A program made the position numbers and the translations under genes. The notes beneath the pieces were generated by a model. That model ran no database searches. It was given only the letters and a program-made list of their open reading frames with translations, and was not told where the DNA came from. From Rhizobium leguminosarum (lineage in GTDB: Bacteria > Pseudomonadota > Alphaproteobacteria > Rhizobiales > Rhizobiaceae): a stretch of 64,000 nt of DNA. The first letter of the stretch is position 1, and each line of letters opens with the position of its first letter. The stretch lies in contig NZ_MZMU01000003.1 of assembly GCF_004123835.1 (NCBI RefSeq), positions 620,001 to 684,000 on the forward strand. Direction: 5' to 3'. Positions 26,140 through 37,111 of this stretch are shown one piece after another.

Positions 26140-27564
26140 TTATTTCACCGCGTGCTGTTCGGCTTCAACAGTTGCTGCCGATATTGCCTTGGAGTGGTGG
26201 CCGGAAACGAGTGCGCCGGCATTGCGGTCCATCCGGATGAAGGGAATGGTCGCAATGACCGTCAGTCCGGCGATGATGTAGAAGGCGAGGTGGAAATCGG
26301 CCACCTGCAGCGCTTCGCCGCGGAAATAGATCGAGCTTTCCAGGATCGCGGCGGCGACCGCGACGCCAAGCGCCAGGCTGATCTGCTGCATTACCGAGCT
26401 CATCGATGTCGCTTGGCTTGCTTCCGCATCATCGATGTCGGCGAAGGCAAGCGCATTGACGCCGGTGAACATGAAGGAGCGGGAGAAGCCGCCGAGCAGC
26501 AGCACGCCGATGATGACGAGATGCGGCGTCGACGGCGTGAACAGGCCGGTGACGACAGTCACCATGGTCGTGACCATGGCGGCGCCGAGAAGCGTGGTGC
26601 GGAAGCCGGCGGCGGCGAAGACGCGCTTCGCCATGAACTTGGTGGTGATCGCCCCGATCGCGCCGGCAAAGGTGATGAGGCCGGATTGGAACGGCGTCAG
26701 CCCGAAGCCGAGCTGCAGCATCAGCGGCGTCAGGAAGGGCATAGCGCCGACGCAGATGCGGAAGAGCGTGCCGCCCAAGGTGGAGGTTCGAAACGTCGGG
26801 TTCTTGAATAGGTTGAGGTTGAGGATCGGCGCCGGATGCCGCTTGGCATGGCGCACATAGAGAAAGCCGCAAAGCACGCCGATCAAGGTGGCGGTGACGC
26901 CGATGATCGGGGGCAGGGCCGGCAGACTGACCACCGACAGGCCGAAGACGACGCCCGCAGCCGAAAGCGAGGTCAGCACGAAACCGGTGAAATCGAGCCG
27001 CGGCGGCGCCGTCGCTTCCACCTCAGGCAGAAAAATCGTCGCAAGCCAGATGCCGATGATGCCGACCGGCACGTTGATCAGGAAGATCCAGTGCCAGCTG
27101 AAATAGGTGGTGATGAAGCCGCCGAGCGGCGGTCCTGTGAGCGGGCCGACAAGTGCGGGGATCGTCAGCAGCGCCATGGCTGAGACCAGATCGCTGCGCT
27201 TCGTCGTGCGCACCAGCACGAGGCGGCCGACGGGCGTCATCATTGCGCCGCCCATGCCCTGCAGGAAGCGCGCAAGCACGAATTCGACGAGGTTGGACGA
27301 GATTGCGCAGAGGATCGAGCCGATGACGAAGACTGAGATGGCAAGCCGGAAGATTTTCTTGGCGCCGAACCTGTCGGCCATCCAGCCGCTGACGGGGATG
27401 AACACCGCAAGTGCCACCATGTAGGAGGTCAGCGCCAGCTTCAGGGTGATCGGCCCGACATTGAGATCCGCTGCGATCGCCGGCAGCGCTGTCGCAATGA
27501 CGGTCGAATCCATCTGCTCCATGAAGAGGGCGACGGCAAGGATCAGCGGGACGATGCGGTTCAT
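26140..27564 (-). CDS. MFS drug/solute exporter, DHA2 (EmrB/QacA) family
   Basis: About 474 residues from the ATG giving MNRIVPLILAVALFMEQMDS; longer upstream readings lack a ribosome binding site. It shows the DHA2 hallmarks: MEQMDSTVIATALPAIAADL in TM1, motif A GWMADRFGAKKIF, ARFLQGMGGAMMTPVGRLVL in TM4, and motif C-like ALVGPLTGPPLGGFI in TM5. The length suits 14 segments. It would export drugs or metabolites by proton antiport at the inner membrane. It is divergent from the metallo-beta-lactamase-fold gene across a 250-bp gap that should hold both promoters. Confidence 0.92.
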   Translation of the reverse strand: MNRIVPLILAVALFMEQMDSTVIATALPAIAADLNVGPITLKLALTSYMVALAVFIPVSGWMADRFGAKKIFRLAISVFVIGSILCAISSNLVEFVLARFLQGMGGAMMTPVGRLVLVRTTKRSDLVSAMALLTIPALVGPLTGPPLGGFITTYFSWHWIFLINVPVGIIGIWLATIFLPEVEATAPPRLDFTGFVLTSLSAAGVVFGLSVVSLPALPPIIGVTATLIGVLCGFLYVRHAKRHPAPILNLNLFKNPTFRTSTLGGTLFRICVGAMPFLTPLMLQLGFGLTPFQSGLITFAGAIGAITTKFMAKRVFAAAGFRTTLLGAAMVTTMVTVVTGLFTPSTPHLVIIGVLLLGGFSRSFMFTGVNALAFADIDDAEASQATSMSSVMQQISLALGVAVAAAILESSIYFRGEALQVADFHLAFYIIAGLTVIATIPFIRMDRNAGALVSGHHSKAISAATVEAEQHAVK

Positions 27565-27814
27565 AGGCGGGAGCCTTGATGGGCGCGGAATAGAGCGGGG
27601 AAGGCCGGTGCTGTTTAGTCCCAGCTGCGGGTTCTGCCAATCCCCAAATCCGGCTCGATGACACGTTTGCTTCACGTCTGCGTGAGACGGCTTGCGCATT
27701 AACGTCGCTTGTCAAGATTGACATATGTTTACCTGGCCGGGGCAAGAATCCGGCCGCGCAATCGACACTGGGGGCCGTGCGGTGACGCAGCTGCACGTCA
27801 TGAAGGATGGACAT

Positions 27815-28807
27815 ATGACAATTTCGTCGGGAATAAAGCGGCGCACCCTTTTTGCCGCAGGTCTTGGCCTGCTCGCAGCGCCGGTCATTTTAAGAGAGAA
27901 GGCCGAAGCGGCCGCAACTGGAGAACGCAATCATATGGATGGAACGCCTTTGCCTGAGATCAATCAATTCAAGCTCGGTTCCTATAAGTTCACCGTCGTC
28001 CGCGACGGCACCAGCATTGTCGAAAAGCCCTATGAAACCTTCGGCACCAATCAGGACCCCGAAACGGTGAAGGCGTTGCTGACTGCAAACTTCCTGCCGG
28101 CCGACAAGTTCATGAATGGCTATACGCCGGCCCTCATCGATACCGGTTCGGATGTTATCCTCGTCGATACCGGCTTCGGTGCTGGTGGCCGTGCACGCGG
28201 CGCCGGCCAGCTTGTCGACGGCCTGAAGGCGGCAGGATATTCGGCCGACAACGTCACGCTGGTGGCGCTCACCCATCTGCACGGCGATCATATCGGCGGC
28301 TTGATGGAAGACGGCGCGGCTGCCTTCAAGAATGCCCGCTATGTCGTCGGCCAGGCCGAATATGATTTCTGGTCGGACAAGGCGCGTGAGGGCACACCTG
28401 CCGAGGGCGGTCACAAGGCGGTGCTCGCCAATGTCGTGCCGCTCGCCGAGAAGACCACCTTTATCAAGGAAGGTGACAGCGTCGCGCCCGGCGTGACTGC
28501 GATGCTGGCGGCCGGCCACTCGCCGGGACATATGGTGTTCCACGTCGAATCCGAGGGCAAGCGCCTAGTGCTGACCGGCGATACGGCCAACCATTATATC
28601 CTGTCGCTGCTGCGGCCGGATTGGGAGGTGCGCTTCGACATGGACAAGACGCAGGCAGCCGCCACCCGCCGCAAGGTTTTCGAGATGATTGCGAGCGAGA
28701 AGATCGCCTTCCTCGGTTATCACATGCCATTTCCGGCAGTCGGCTTCGTCGAGAGGCAGGATGGCGGTTATCGCTTCGTGCCGAAGACCTATCAGTTCGA
28801 CATCTGA
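27815..28807 (+). CDS. Metallo-beta-lactamase-fold hydrolase with Tat-type signal
   Basis: About 330 residues from the ATG with ribosome binding site AAGGATGG. Residues 6-35 are a twin-arginine-like signal (GIKRRTLFAAGLGLLAAPVI; KRRTLF rather than strict SRRxFLK). The MBL zinc motif is LTHLHGDHIGGL, followed by a later His in LAAGHSPGHM, an Asp in LVLTGDTANH and a His in LGYHMPFP. The fold resembles quorum-quenching-type/AttM and PqsE-like hydrolases, but the substrate cannot be set from sequence. It probably acts in the periplasm, folded with metal before export. Confidence 0.87.
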   Translation: MTISSGIKRRTLFAAGLGLLAAPVILREKAEAAATGERNHMDGTPLPEINQFKLGSYKFTVVRDGTSIVEKPYETFGTNQDPETVKALLTANFLPADKFMNGYTPALIDTGSDVILVDTGFGAGGRARGAGQLVDGLKAAGYSADNVTLVALTHLHGDHIGGLMEDGAAAFKNARYVVGQAEYDFWSDKAREGTPAEGGHKAVLANVVPLAEKTTFIKEGDSVAPGVTAMLAAGHSPGHMVFHVESEGKRLVLTGDTANHYILSLLRPDWEVRFDMDKTQAAATRRKVFEMIASEKIAFLGYHMPFPAVGFVERQDGGYRFVPKTYQFDI

Positions 28808-28812
28808 TCCGA

Positions 28813-28847
28813 AGCGGTTCAGCCTTTCACGGAAGCGCTGAACCGCT
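28813..28847 (+). terminator. Hairpin terminator after the MBL gene
   Basis: Perfect 11-bp inverted repeat AGCGGTTCAGC / GCTGAACCGCT with a 13-base loop, followed shortly by a run of T (ATTGTTTTT). The same hairpin sequence family recurs at 60923-60962. Confidence 0.8.
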
Positions 28848-28872
28848 ATAACATATTGTTTTTAAAACGCTC

Positions 28873-28900
28873 TTGACAGAAAATTGCTTAGCGTTATTCC
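28873..28900 (+). promoter_or_regulatory. Candidate guaB promoter
   Basis: A consensus -35 TTGACA (28873-28878) lies 16 bases before TATTCC (28895-28900). It is about 190 bases upstream of the guaB ATG and just before a terminator-like hairpin, so guaB has a long leader. Confidence 0.5.
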
Positions 28901-28930
28901 CGCAATGCTCTTGGCGCATGGCACCCATGA

Positions 28931-30571
<1,641 letters not shown>

Positions 30572-30573
30572 TC

Positions 30574-31128
30574 ATGAAGGCGGGCAGCGGGATTCCTCTC
30601 TGGGTCGTCGCGCTGCTCGCAGCCCTCTGCCTTGCCGTGCTCGCCTGGACGACCTTCGGCTTCGTCGTTCCGTTCAAGCACGAAACCGGCCAGGCGGTGC
30701 TCGATACCTATTTCGCCGGTTACGACGAGTCGGCGGTGTTCCACATGCAGAAGCTGCTCGATGAGAACGAGACGGCGACCAGGCTGCTGCGCGCCATGTA
30801 TTTCGGGCCGGAGCTGATCTTTCCGGCATTGCTGACGGCGCTGCTGTTCCTCGCCTTCCTCAAGCTCGGTCCTGTCGGTTCGTGGTTCGGTCAATCGGTG
30901 CACCCGTTTGTCGGCAAGGCAGTTTACCTGCTGCCGTTCATCTACGGCATCGCCGACTACGGCGAAAACATCTCGAGCCTGATCGCCTTCGGCGATGGTG
31001 CGTCCGCAAGTCTTGCAACACAGCTGCTGCCGTGGATGACACGGCTGAAATTCGCAAGTCTCGCCATCTGCTTCATCCTCCTCGCCCGGCTTGCCATCAT
31101 CCGCTGGCTGTCGCCGCGCCAGGACTGA
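30574..31128 (+). CDS. Four-helix membrane protein of unknown function
   Basis: 184 residues with about four hydrophobic segments (near 8-30, 76-95, 110-135, 155-178). An acidic periplasm-type stretch after the first (KHETGQAVLDTYFAGYDESA) is the only polar region. I do not recognise the family. It begins two bases after guaB's stop and is likely co-transcribed with it. Confidence 0.75.
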   Translation: MKAGSGIPLWVVALLAALCLAVLAWTTFGFVVPFKHETGQAVLDTYFAGYDESAVFHMQKLLDENETATRLLRAMYFGPELIFPALLTALLFLAFLKLGPVGSWFGQSVHPFVGKAVYLLPFIYGIADYGENISSLIAFGDGASASLATQLLPWMTRLKFASLAICFILLARLAIIRWLSPRQD

Positions 31129-31217
31129 GGGCGTTTTCGCCAGCGCTGGTATCCGGCTCTCCTTTCGGCTACTGCTCGCACAGAATGCGGAAGCGAAAAG
31201 GACTGAGACGCGCCCAT

Positions 31218-31634
31218 ATGACCGGCTATCAAATCTTCTGGCCACTCCTTGCCCATGTCGCCCTGGTCTATGGTCTTTATGCGCTGCTCGGCATGCGGCG
31301 CGCGAAAATGGTTCGCGCCGGCAGCATCGCGAAATCGGATTATCGCGAAAACCGCGGCGAGCCGGCCGGAAGCCTTGTCGTCAAGAACTGCCTCGCCAAC
31401 CAGTTCGAACTGCCGGTGCTGTTGTACGCCTGCTCAATTCTTCTCTATATCACCGAGGCCGACAATCTCGTTTCCGTCGTCCTCGCCTGGGCCTTCGTCG
31501 CCCTGCGCTACGCCCATGCCGCCATTCACGTCACCAGCAACGATCTGCGCTACCGCAGCCCGATCTTCGCCGCCGGTTATCTGGTGCTTGCCGCCATGTG
31601 GGTCTGGCTCGCCGCATGGATGCTGATGAGCTGA
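31218..31634 (+). CDS. MAPEG-family membrane protein
   Basis: 138 residues from the ATG giving MTGYQIFWPLLAHVALVYGL. Four membrane helices and the polar pattern VKNCLANQFELPVLLYA plus LRYAHAAIHVTSNDLRYRS match the MAPEG fold (membrane-associated eicosanoid/glutathione metabolism family; bacterial members are mostly uncharacterised). The N-Q-F-E-L-P stretch corresponds to the family's ERxxxNxxE-type glutathione-contact helix in altered form. It lies about 90 bases downstream of the previous gene in the same direction. Confidence 0.82.
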   Translation: MTGYQIFWPLLAHVALVYGLYALLGMRRAKMVRAGSIAKSDYRENRGEPAGSLVVKNCLANQFELPVLLYACSILLYITEADNLVSVVLAWAFVALRYAHAAIHVTSNDLRYRSPIFAAGYLVLAAMWVWLAAWMLMS

Positions 31635-31672
31635 GACGGCAGGCGCCGTCGCCCCATCATTTGTCCGTCACC

Positions 31673-31741
31673 TGCTGCATAATTCCTTAAATCGGGATCG
31701 ATCTAAGGATAAAATCATGCAGCAATTCAGAGTGCTGCAGG
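31673..31741. repeat. Dispersed rhizobial palindromic intergenic element, copy B
   Basis: Starts CTGCTGCATAATTCCTTAAA and repeats copy A (25531) for about 50 bases with the same CCTTAAATC...GATCTAAGG dyad. The flanking region 31742-31986 holds no gene and should contain the autotransporter promoter. Confidence 0.75.
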
Positions 31742-31986
31742 CCGGCGACGCATGATGCCGGCATCGACGGCAATATGGCCGCCGGACGATGAGTCATTCC
31801 CAATGATATTGTTTTCACCAAAGTGAAGAGGCCGGGGGACCAGTCAAAACATGCACCCAAAGCGTGCGGCGCATGGCTGTTGTTCCCGCGGTCGATGAAT
31901 ATTTCAGTAACATGGTTACTAATATTTAAATTGATTGGCCTATTTCTGCGCGAGCGAATGGTGGTGGGGACGATTTGCGAGCGAAC

Positions 31987-34900
31987 ATGGGCGAACGGAT
32001 AGGCAGAGCGACGATCCATCGGATGGCCATGCTACGACTTGCGGGATCGGCGGGCACTGCGGCGCTGGCGCTGTTTCTGACCGCGGGGCCGGGATGGGCA
32101 CAGGTCATCGGCGGCAATGACACGGAGATTGTCGACGGCAATGACCCAAGCGGGACCGGCCCGGGCACGCAGCCGAGTCCATGGATAACTAACAACAACC
32201 TCATCGTGGGCGATCAGAACGGCGATGATGCAGCCCTTGTCATCCGCAATGGCGGCGAAGTCAGCAATGACATCGGCGTGCTCGGCGACAACCCCGGCGC
32301 CAGCGGCACGGCGACGGTCACGGGGGCAGGCTCGACCTGGAGCAATTCCGACGACCTTTATATCGGTCATCAGGGCAGCGGCACGCTCGCCATCGAAGAT
32401 GGCGGCGCGGTCGACAATATATTCGGCCAGATCGGCTATTTCGGAGGCGCGAGCGGCACGGTCACGGTCACCGGCAGCGGCTCGACCTGGACCAACGCCC
32501 AGGACCTCTATGTCGGTCACAGTGGGGCCGGATCGCTCGTCATTTCGAACGGCGGGACGGTCACCAGCGTTTCCGGCTATATCAGCAATGATTCCAGCGC
32601 CGTCGGCGAGCTCATCGTCACGGGCGCGAACTCGTTCTGGAGCAACTCCGCCGAGGTCTCGGTCGGCACGGCCGGCGCGGGATCGCTGACCATTTCGAAC
32701 GGTGGCTCGGTCACCGGCAGCCTGGGTTATGTCGGCTTCAGTACGAACGGCAGCGGCGTGGTCAGCGTGACCGGCACGGGGTCGAGCTGGATCAATTCCG
32801 GCGCGCTGTATGTGGGCGAATTCGGCTCGGGCAGCGTGACGGTCGAGAACGGCGGCACGGTTTCGGCTTCTGGGGTTGTCATCGCCGACGATTCGGGTGC
32901 CACGGGAACGGTAAACATCGCGGGAAGCGCCGGAAACGGGCGTGGCGTCCTGGAGACCGGTTATCTCGACAGGGGGGCCGGTGACGCCAGCCTCGTCTTC
33001 GATGGCGGTATTCTGCGCGCAACGGGCAATGAGGCAAATTTCCTGGGCGGTTTCAACGCCGGGGAGGTAACGCTCTCTACGGGTGGCGCCTTTATCGACA
33101 CCAACGGCTTTGCCGTCGGCATTGCCACGGATTTGCAGGGCACCGGTGGCTTGACCAAGCAGGGCAGCGGTACGCTGACGCTTTCGGGCACCAGCAGTTA
33201 TACCGGTGTGACGACGGTCGAGGCCGGCACGTTGCAGGCGGGCGGCGTCGGCGCCTTCGTGCAGAACGGCACCTATGCGGTCAATGGCGGCATATTCGAT
33301 CTCGGCGGCTTCGACCTGACCATGGGAGAACTTTCGGGAAGCGGCGGCGAGATCGCCATCGGCAGCGCCGAACTCACGCTCGATCAGGCGAGCAACACCA
33401 CCTATGGCGGCATACTCTCCGGCAGCGGCGACGTCACGATGCTGGGCAGCGGCACCTTGCGTCTGACCGGCAACAGCTCGGGCTTTGCCGGCACGACCAC
33501 GGTTTCGGACGGACGCCTGATCGTCAATGGCAGCCTTGGCGGCATCCTGATGATGACGGGCGGCACGCTGGCCGGGTCGGGTCATATCGGTACAGTGACC
33601 GCCGGCGCCGGCGCCACCATCGCGCCGGGCAACTCCATCGGAACATTGACCATTGGCGGCAACCTCACCTTCGATCCCAGTTCCACCTATGAGGTTGAGG
33701 TGGATCCCGGCAGCACTGCCAGCGATCTCATCTCGGTCGCGGGCATCGTGTTCCTCAATGGCGCCAGCGTTACCCATGTCGGGATGAATGGCGACTACCA
33801 GCCTTTCTCCACCTATACGATCCTTACCGCCGCCGGCGGGATCAACGGAACATTCGGCGCCGTCACGTCCGATTATGCCTTCCTGTCGGCGGATCTCTCC
33901 TATGATCTGAACAACGTCTATCTGGAGATCGAACGCAACGACGTGCGTTTCAGCGACATGGCACGGACGCGCAACCAGGTTGCCGCGGCAGAGGCGGCAG
34001 AGAATCTCGGAACTGGCAACGATATCTACGACGCCATCGTCACATTGCCCGATGACGAGCCGCTGATCCAGGCCAGTTACGACGCGCTTTCCGGTGAAAT
34101 CCATGCCTCGATCAAAACGGCGCTGATCACGCAAAGCCTCTTTGTCCGCGAGGCCGCCAACGAGCGCCTGCGTTCCGCGTTCGGCGATGCCGGTGCTGGC
34201 GCGATCCCGATACAGGCTTTCTGGCCGGGCAGTCCGGAACGCATCGCCGCCGATCCTTCGGACGCGCCGGTTTTCTGGAGCACGGCCTTTGGCGGCGGGA
34301 GCGAGACACGCACGGACGGCAATGCCGCCACCCTCAACCACCACACCGGCGGCTTTCTCGCCGGCGTCGACGCCATGTTCGATGACATCAGGTTCGGCCT
34401 GATGGCCGGTTACAGCAATTCCCAGTTCGATCCCCGGCACCGAAACTCATCGGGATCGAGCGATGATTATCACCTCGGTCTTTACGCCGGCACGCAATGG
34501 GGCGGTCTCGCCTTCCGCTCCGGACTTGCCCACACGTGGCATCAGATCGAGACCGGCCGCAGCGTCGCTATCGGCAGCTTCGAGGACAGGCTGGAAGCCA
34601 GCTATGAGGCCGGCACGCTGCAGGCCTTTGCGGAACTCGGCTACCGGATTGAGACGGCGGCGGCCTCCTTCGAGCCCTTCGTCAATCTCGCCCATGTCGG
34701 CATCCGAACCGCGGGCTTCACCGAAGAGGGCGGGGCGGCTGCGCTGGACAGTGCCAGCCGCATGACCAACACCACCATCACCACGCTTGGCCTGCATGCC
34801 GAAATGGAGATCCGCCTGGGTGAGACGAACGCCACCCTGCGCGGCATGTCAGGCTGGCGGCATGCCGCCGGCGACATCGGTCCGGTGTCGACGCACGCTT

Positions 34901-35082
34901 TTGCCGGAGGCGACGCGTTCACCGTCGCCGGCGTACCGGTGGCAGAGAACGCCTTCGTTCTCGACGCCGGGCTCGACTTCGACCTCACCGAAAGCTCCAT
35001 CCTCGGCATCGCCTATTCCGGCCAGATTGCCGATAACGCGCGGCAGCATGGGGCCAAAGCGACGCTGTCGGTGAAATTCTAA
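31987..35082 (+). CDS. Autotransporter (type Va) with T/G-rich repeat passenger
   Basis: About 1031 residues from ATG 31987; an in-frame TTG at 31975 has a closer GGGGA site and is an alternative. The signal peptide ends near GPGWAQ. Residues about 90-310 carry five or six repeats of the form STWxNSxxLYVGxxGxGSL followed by ISNGGxVT. Two passenger-associated transport repeats follow (GGLTKQGSGTLTLSGTSSYT and VTMLGSGTLRLTGNSSGF). Then comes a linker with IGTVTAGAGATIAPGNSIGT. The ~280-residue autotransporter beta-barrel starts near WSTAFGGGSETRTDGNAA and ends LSVKF with the usual terminal Phe. It would be displayed on or released from the surface; an adhesin role is likely but not shown. Confidence 0.9.
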   Translation: MGERIGRATIHRMAMLRLAGSAGTAALALFLTAGPGWAQVIGGNDTEIVDGNDPSGTGPGTQPSPWITNNNLIVGDQNGDDAALVIRNGGEVSNDIGVLGDNPGASGTATVTGAGSTWSNSDDLYIGHQGSGTLAIEDGGAVDNIFGQIGYFGGASGTVTVTGSGSTWTNAQDLYVGHSGAGSLVISNGGTVTSVSGYISNDSSAVGELIVTGANSFWSNSAEVSVGTAGAGSLTISNGGSVTGSLGYVGFSTNGSGVVSVTGTGSSWINSGALYVGEFGSGSVTVENGGTVSASGVVIADDSGATGTVNIAGSAGNGRGVLETGYLDRGAGDASLVFDGGILRATGNEANFLGGFNAGEVTLSTGGAFIDTNGFAVGIATDLQGTGGLTKQGSGTLTLSGTSSYTGVTTVEAGTLQAGGVGAFVQNGTYAVNGGIFDLGGFDLTMGELSGSGGEIAIGSAELTLDQASNTTYGGILSGSGDVTMLGSGTLRLTGNSSGFAGTTTVSDGRLIVNGSLGGILMMTGGTLAGSGHIGTVTAGAGATIAPGNSIGTLTIGGNLTFDPSSTYEVEVDPGSTASDLISVAGIVFLNGASVTHVGMNGDYQPFSTYTILTAAGGINGTFGAVTSDYAFLSADLSYDLNNVYLEIERNDVRFSDMARTRNQVAAAEAAENLGTGNDIYDAIVTLPDDEPLIQASYDALSGEIHASIKTALITQSLFVREAANERLRSAFGDAGAGAIPIQAFWPGSPERIAADPSDAPVFWSTAFGGGSETRTDGNAATLNHHTGGFLAGVDAMFDDIRFGLMAGYSNSQFDPRHRNSSGSSDDYHLGLYAGTQWGGLAFRSGLAHTWHQIETGRSVAIGSFEDRLEASYEAGTLQAFAELGYRIETAAASFEPFVNLAHVGIRTAGFTEEGGAAALDSASRMTNTTITTLGLHAEMEIRLGETNATLRGMSGWRHAAGDIGPVSTHAFAGGDAFTVAGVPVAENAFVLDAGLDFDLTESSILGIAYSGQIADNARQHGAKATLSVKF

Positions 35083-35296
35083 AAACGTCCCGATTTAAAT
35101 ACGAGATGCATTGCAGCGCTCCCGCGTCTTTTCAGACGCGCAAGGGCATTGTAACACTTTTGGTTGCAGCATGATGCCGTAGAGCCCGGTTTTTCATACG
35201 CTTTTGCCGGTTGTTAAAATGCGAGCGTTTCCATTTACGGCCGATGAAGACCTGCGTGTCATGCCTTCCGCCGCGAACAATAAGAATGGGAACGAC

Positions 35297-35938
35297 ATGG
35301 GCGCGGAAAGCATGGATCGGATCGGCTTGCGCAGGAAGCCGAAGCAGGAGCGCAGCATCCAGAGGCTGGACCTTATTCTCGCCGCCGCCGCCAAGATCAT
35401 CGCTGAAAAGGGCGTCAGCGCCATGCGGATGACGGAACTCGCAATCGCCGCCAAGGTGCCGATCGGTTCCGTCTACCAGTATTTCCCGGAGAAGGCGGCG
35501 ATCGTCAAAGCCCTGTTCGACCAGCACGCCTCGGCGATCCAGGCGAAGACGGCGGCGATGTTAGCCGATGTCAGGTCGCTCGACCAGGCGCTGGACCGCG
35601 TCTGCGCCACCATCGACTGGTATTACGATTCCTACCACAATGATCCCGTCTATCTCGGCGTCTGGATGGGAACGGAGACCGATCAGGATCTGCTGCGGCT
35701 GAATATCGAGCATAGCGGTCACGTCGCCGGCATCTTCCATGACGCCGTGCGTCAGCTGGCTCCCGACCTTTGCGACGAAGAAATGTATGCGCGCACTTAC
35801 CTATTCAGCCACCTGATCGGCGCCGTCATCCGGCTTGCCGCCGTCAGCGAGGAGGCCTTAGCGCGGCGTATGCTCGATGAGTGGAAGCGCGTCATCCGCG
35901 CCTCACTTTTCGCCACCACGATGACGCGCGCCGCCTGA
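35297..35938 (+). CDS. TetR-family transcriptional regulator
   Basis: About 213 residues from the ATG giving MGAESMDRIGLRRKPKQERS; ATGs at 35219 and 35261 are alternatives. The TetR HTH runs about residues 15-70: ILAAAAKIIAEKGVSAMRMT then ELAIAAKVPIGSVYQYFPEK, an excellent match. The helical C-terminal ligand domain has no recognisable effector. It is convergent with the LysR gene (stops one base apart). The target may be the autotransporter upstream or distant genes; nothing in the sequence decides this. Confidence 0.92.
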   Translation: MGAESMDRIGLRRKPKQERSIQRLDLILAAAAKIIAEKGVSAMRMTELAIAAKVPIGSVYQYFPEKAAIVKALFDQHASAIQAKTAAMLADVRSLDQALDRVCATIDWYYDSYHNDPVYLGVWMGTETDQDLLRLNIEHSGHVAGIFHDAVRQLAPDLCDEEMYARTYLFSHLIGAVIRLAAVSEEALARRMLDEWKRVIRASLFATTMTRAA

Positions 35939-35939
35939 G

Positions 35940-36896
35940 TTACCAGCTTGGTACCATGTTGGCCGCCTTCAGCCGCGGATAAAGGCGCGCCTGGGCGGAT
36001 TTGACATCCGCCTCGAGGCTGTCGTCGACGACAGCGGGCGTGATATTGTCGAGGCAGGCGGTGATATGCGCCGTGATCGCATTCATCAGCGAGAGCGAAA
36101 CGCCCGGACGCTTCATGATGCCGATCTGCACCGGCGGCAGCGTCGGAAAGCCGTCCGCCTGGCTCAGCACTTTCATGCCCGTCCGCAGCGCCGATTCCGG
36201 CATCACCGAAACCGCCATGCCGGCAAGCACGGCAGCGGCAACGACGGTGCAGGACCAGCTGGTGAACAGGATCTGGTGTTCGCGTCCCACAGCATCGAGC
36301 GCCGAGCAGGCGAGCTGGCGCCACTGGCAGTCGCGCCGGCCGACGGCAAGCGGCACCGGCGCGTCGTCGCGGATCGGATGGTTGGCCGAGCCCACCCAGC
36401 AGAGCGGCTCGGTTCTCACCACATCGGACATGCGCTCGCGCGGATTGTGGGTGACGAGAGCGATGTCGAGCTCGCCCTTATGCATGCGTTCGGCAAGATC
36501 CACCGAGGGCTCGCAGACGATATAGAGCTCGACATTCGGATGCGTCTTGGCGAAGCGGCCAATGATTTCCGGCATGTAGCGGTCGGCATAATCGTCCGGC
36601 GTCCCGATCCGCAGCGTCCCCTCCAGCCTGTTGTCGTCGAAGGCCGCGATCGCCTCATTGTTGAGGCGGATGATACGCCGGGCATAGTTGAGCAGTTTTT
36701 CACCCTCGACCGTCAGCCGGTTGCCGCGCCCGTCCTTGATGAACAGCTGCTTGCCGATGCGCTCCTCGAGGCGGCGCATCTGCATGGAGACGGCCGATTG
36801 GGTCTTGTAGACCCTGTCGGCGGCCTTGGTGAAGCTGCCGGAATCGACGATGGCGATGAAAGTCTGCAATTGGTCGAGATCAAGAGGCGCGGACAT
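35940..36896 (-). CDS. LysR-family regulator, divergent from a DUF1127 gene
   Basis: About 318 residues from ATG 36896 (another ATG at 36908). The winged HTH LDLDQLQTFIAIVDSGSFTK and AADRVYKTQSAVSMQMRRLE are classical. The effector domain starts about residue 90 (GTLRIGTPDDYADRYMPEII). A dyad ATGATAATCATTA lies just upstream at 36920-36932. LysR genes next to DUF1127 genes are frequent in Rhizobiales, and the regulator probably controls the divergent gene. Confidence 0.92.
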   Translation of the reverse strand: MSAPLDLDQLQTFIAIVDSGSFTKAADRVYKTQSAVSMQMRRLEERIGKQLFIKDGRGNRLTVEGEKLLNYARRIIRLNNEAIAAFDDNRLEGTLRIGTPDDYADRYMPEIIGRFAKTHPNVELYIVCEPSVDLAERMHKGELDIALVTHNPRERMSDVVRTEPLCWVGSANHPIRDDAPVPLAVGRRDCQWRQLACSALDAVGREHQILFTSWSCTVVAAAVLAGMAVSVMPESALRTGMKVLSQADGFPTLPPVQIGIMKRPGVSLSLMNAITAHITACLDNITPAVVDDSLEADVKSAQARLYPRLKAANMVPSW

Positions 36897-36919
36897 GTTG
36901 TCACCCATAAAGATAGCTG

Positions 36920-36932
36920 ATGATAATCATTA
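36920..36932. promoter_or_regulatory. Fur-box-like dyad upstream of lysR
   Basis: ATGATAATCATTA matches the central 13 bases of the classical 19-bp Fur box but not the flanks. It lies 24-36 bases before the ATG at 36896, overlapping where the promoter or ribosome binding region should be. It may be a metal-regulator site or a LysR autoregulatory dyad. Confidence 0.4.
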
Positions 36933-37111
36933 GAAACATTCGTTGGACTGATCAATAGGTCTTTGGCATCTTCGGGATGCAAATCAAGCAAAGTGAAGGA
37001 CAGACGCCCTGCCTGTCCGAGCCCAATACAGCCTTGCTCCTTCTCGCACGACCTCGCGGGAGAGGTGGGTTGTTGTGCGCCTAAAAGAAAATCGAAAGAA
37101 AGGAGAGTCCC

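Noticed and set aside
32032..34440. 802-codon open frame antisense to the autotransporter
   Set aside because: It mirrors the repetitive high-GC coding strand; the opposite frame has a signal peptide, PATR repeats and a complete beta-barrel, while this one has no domain or ribosome binding site.
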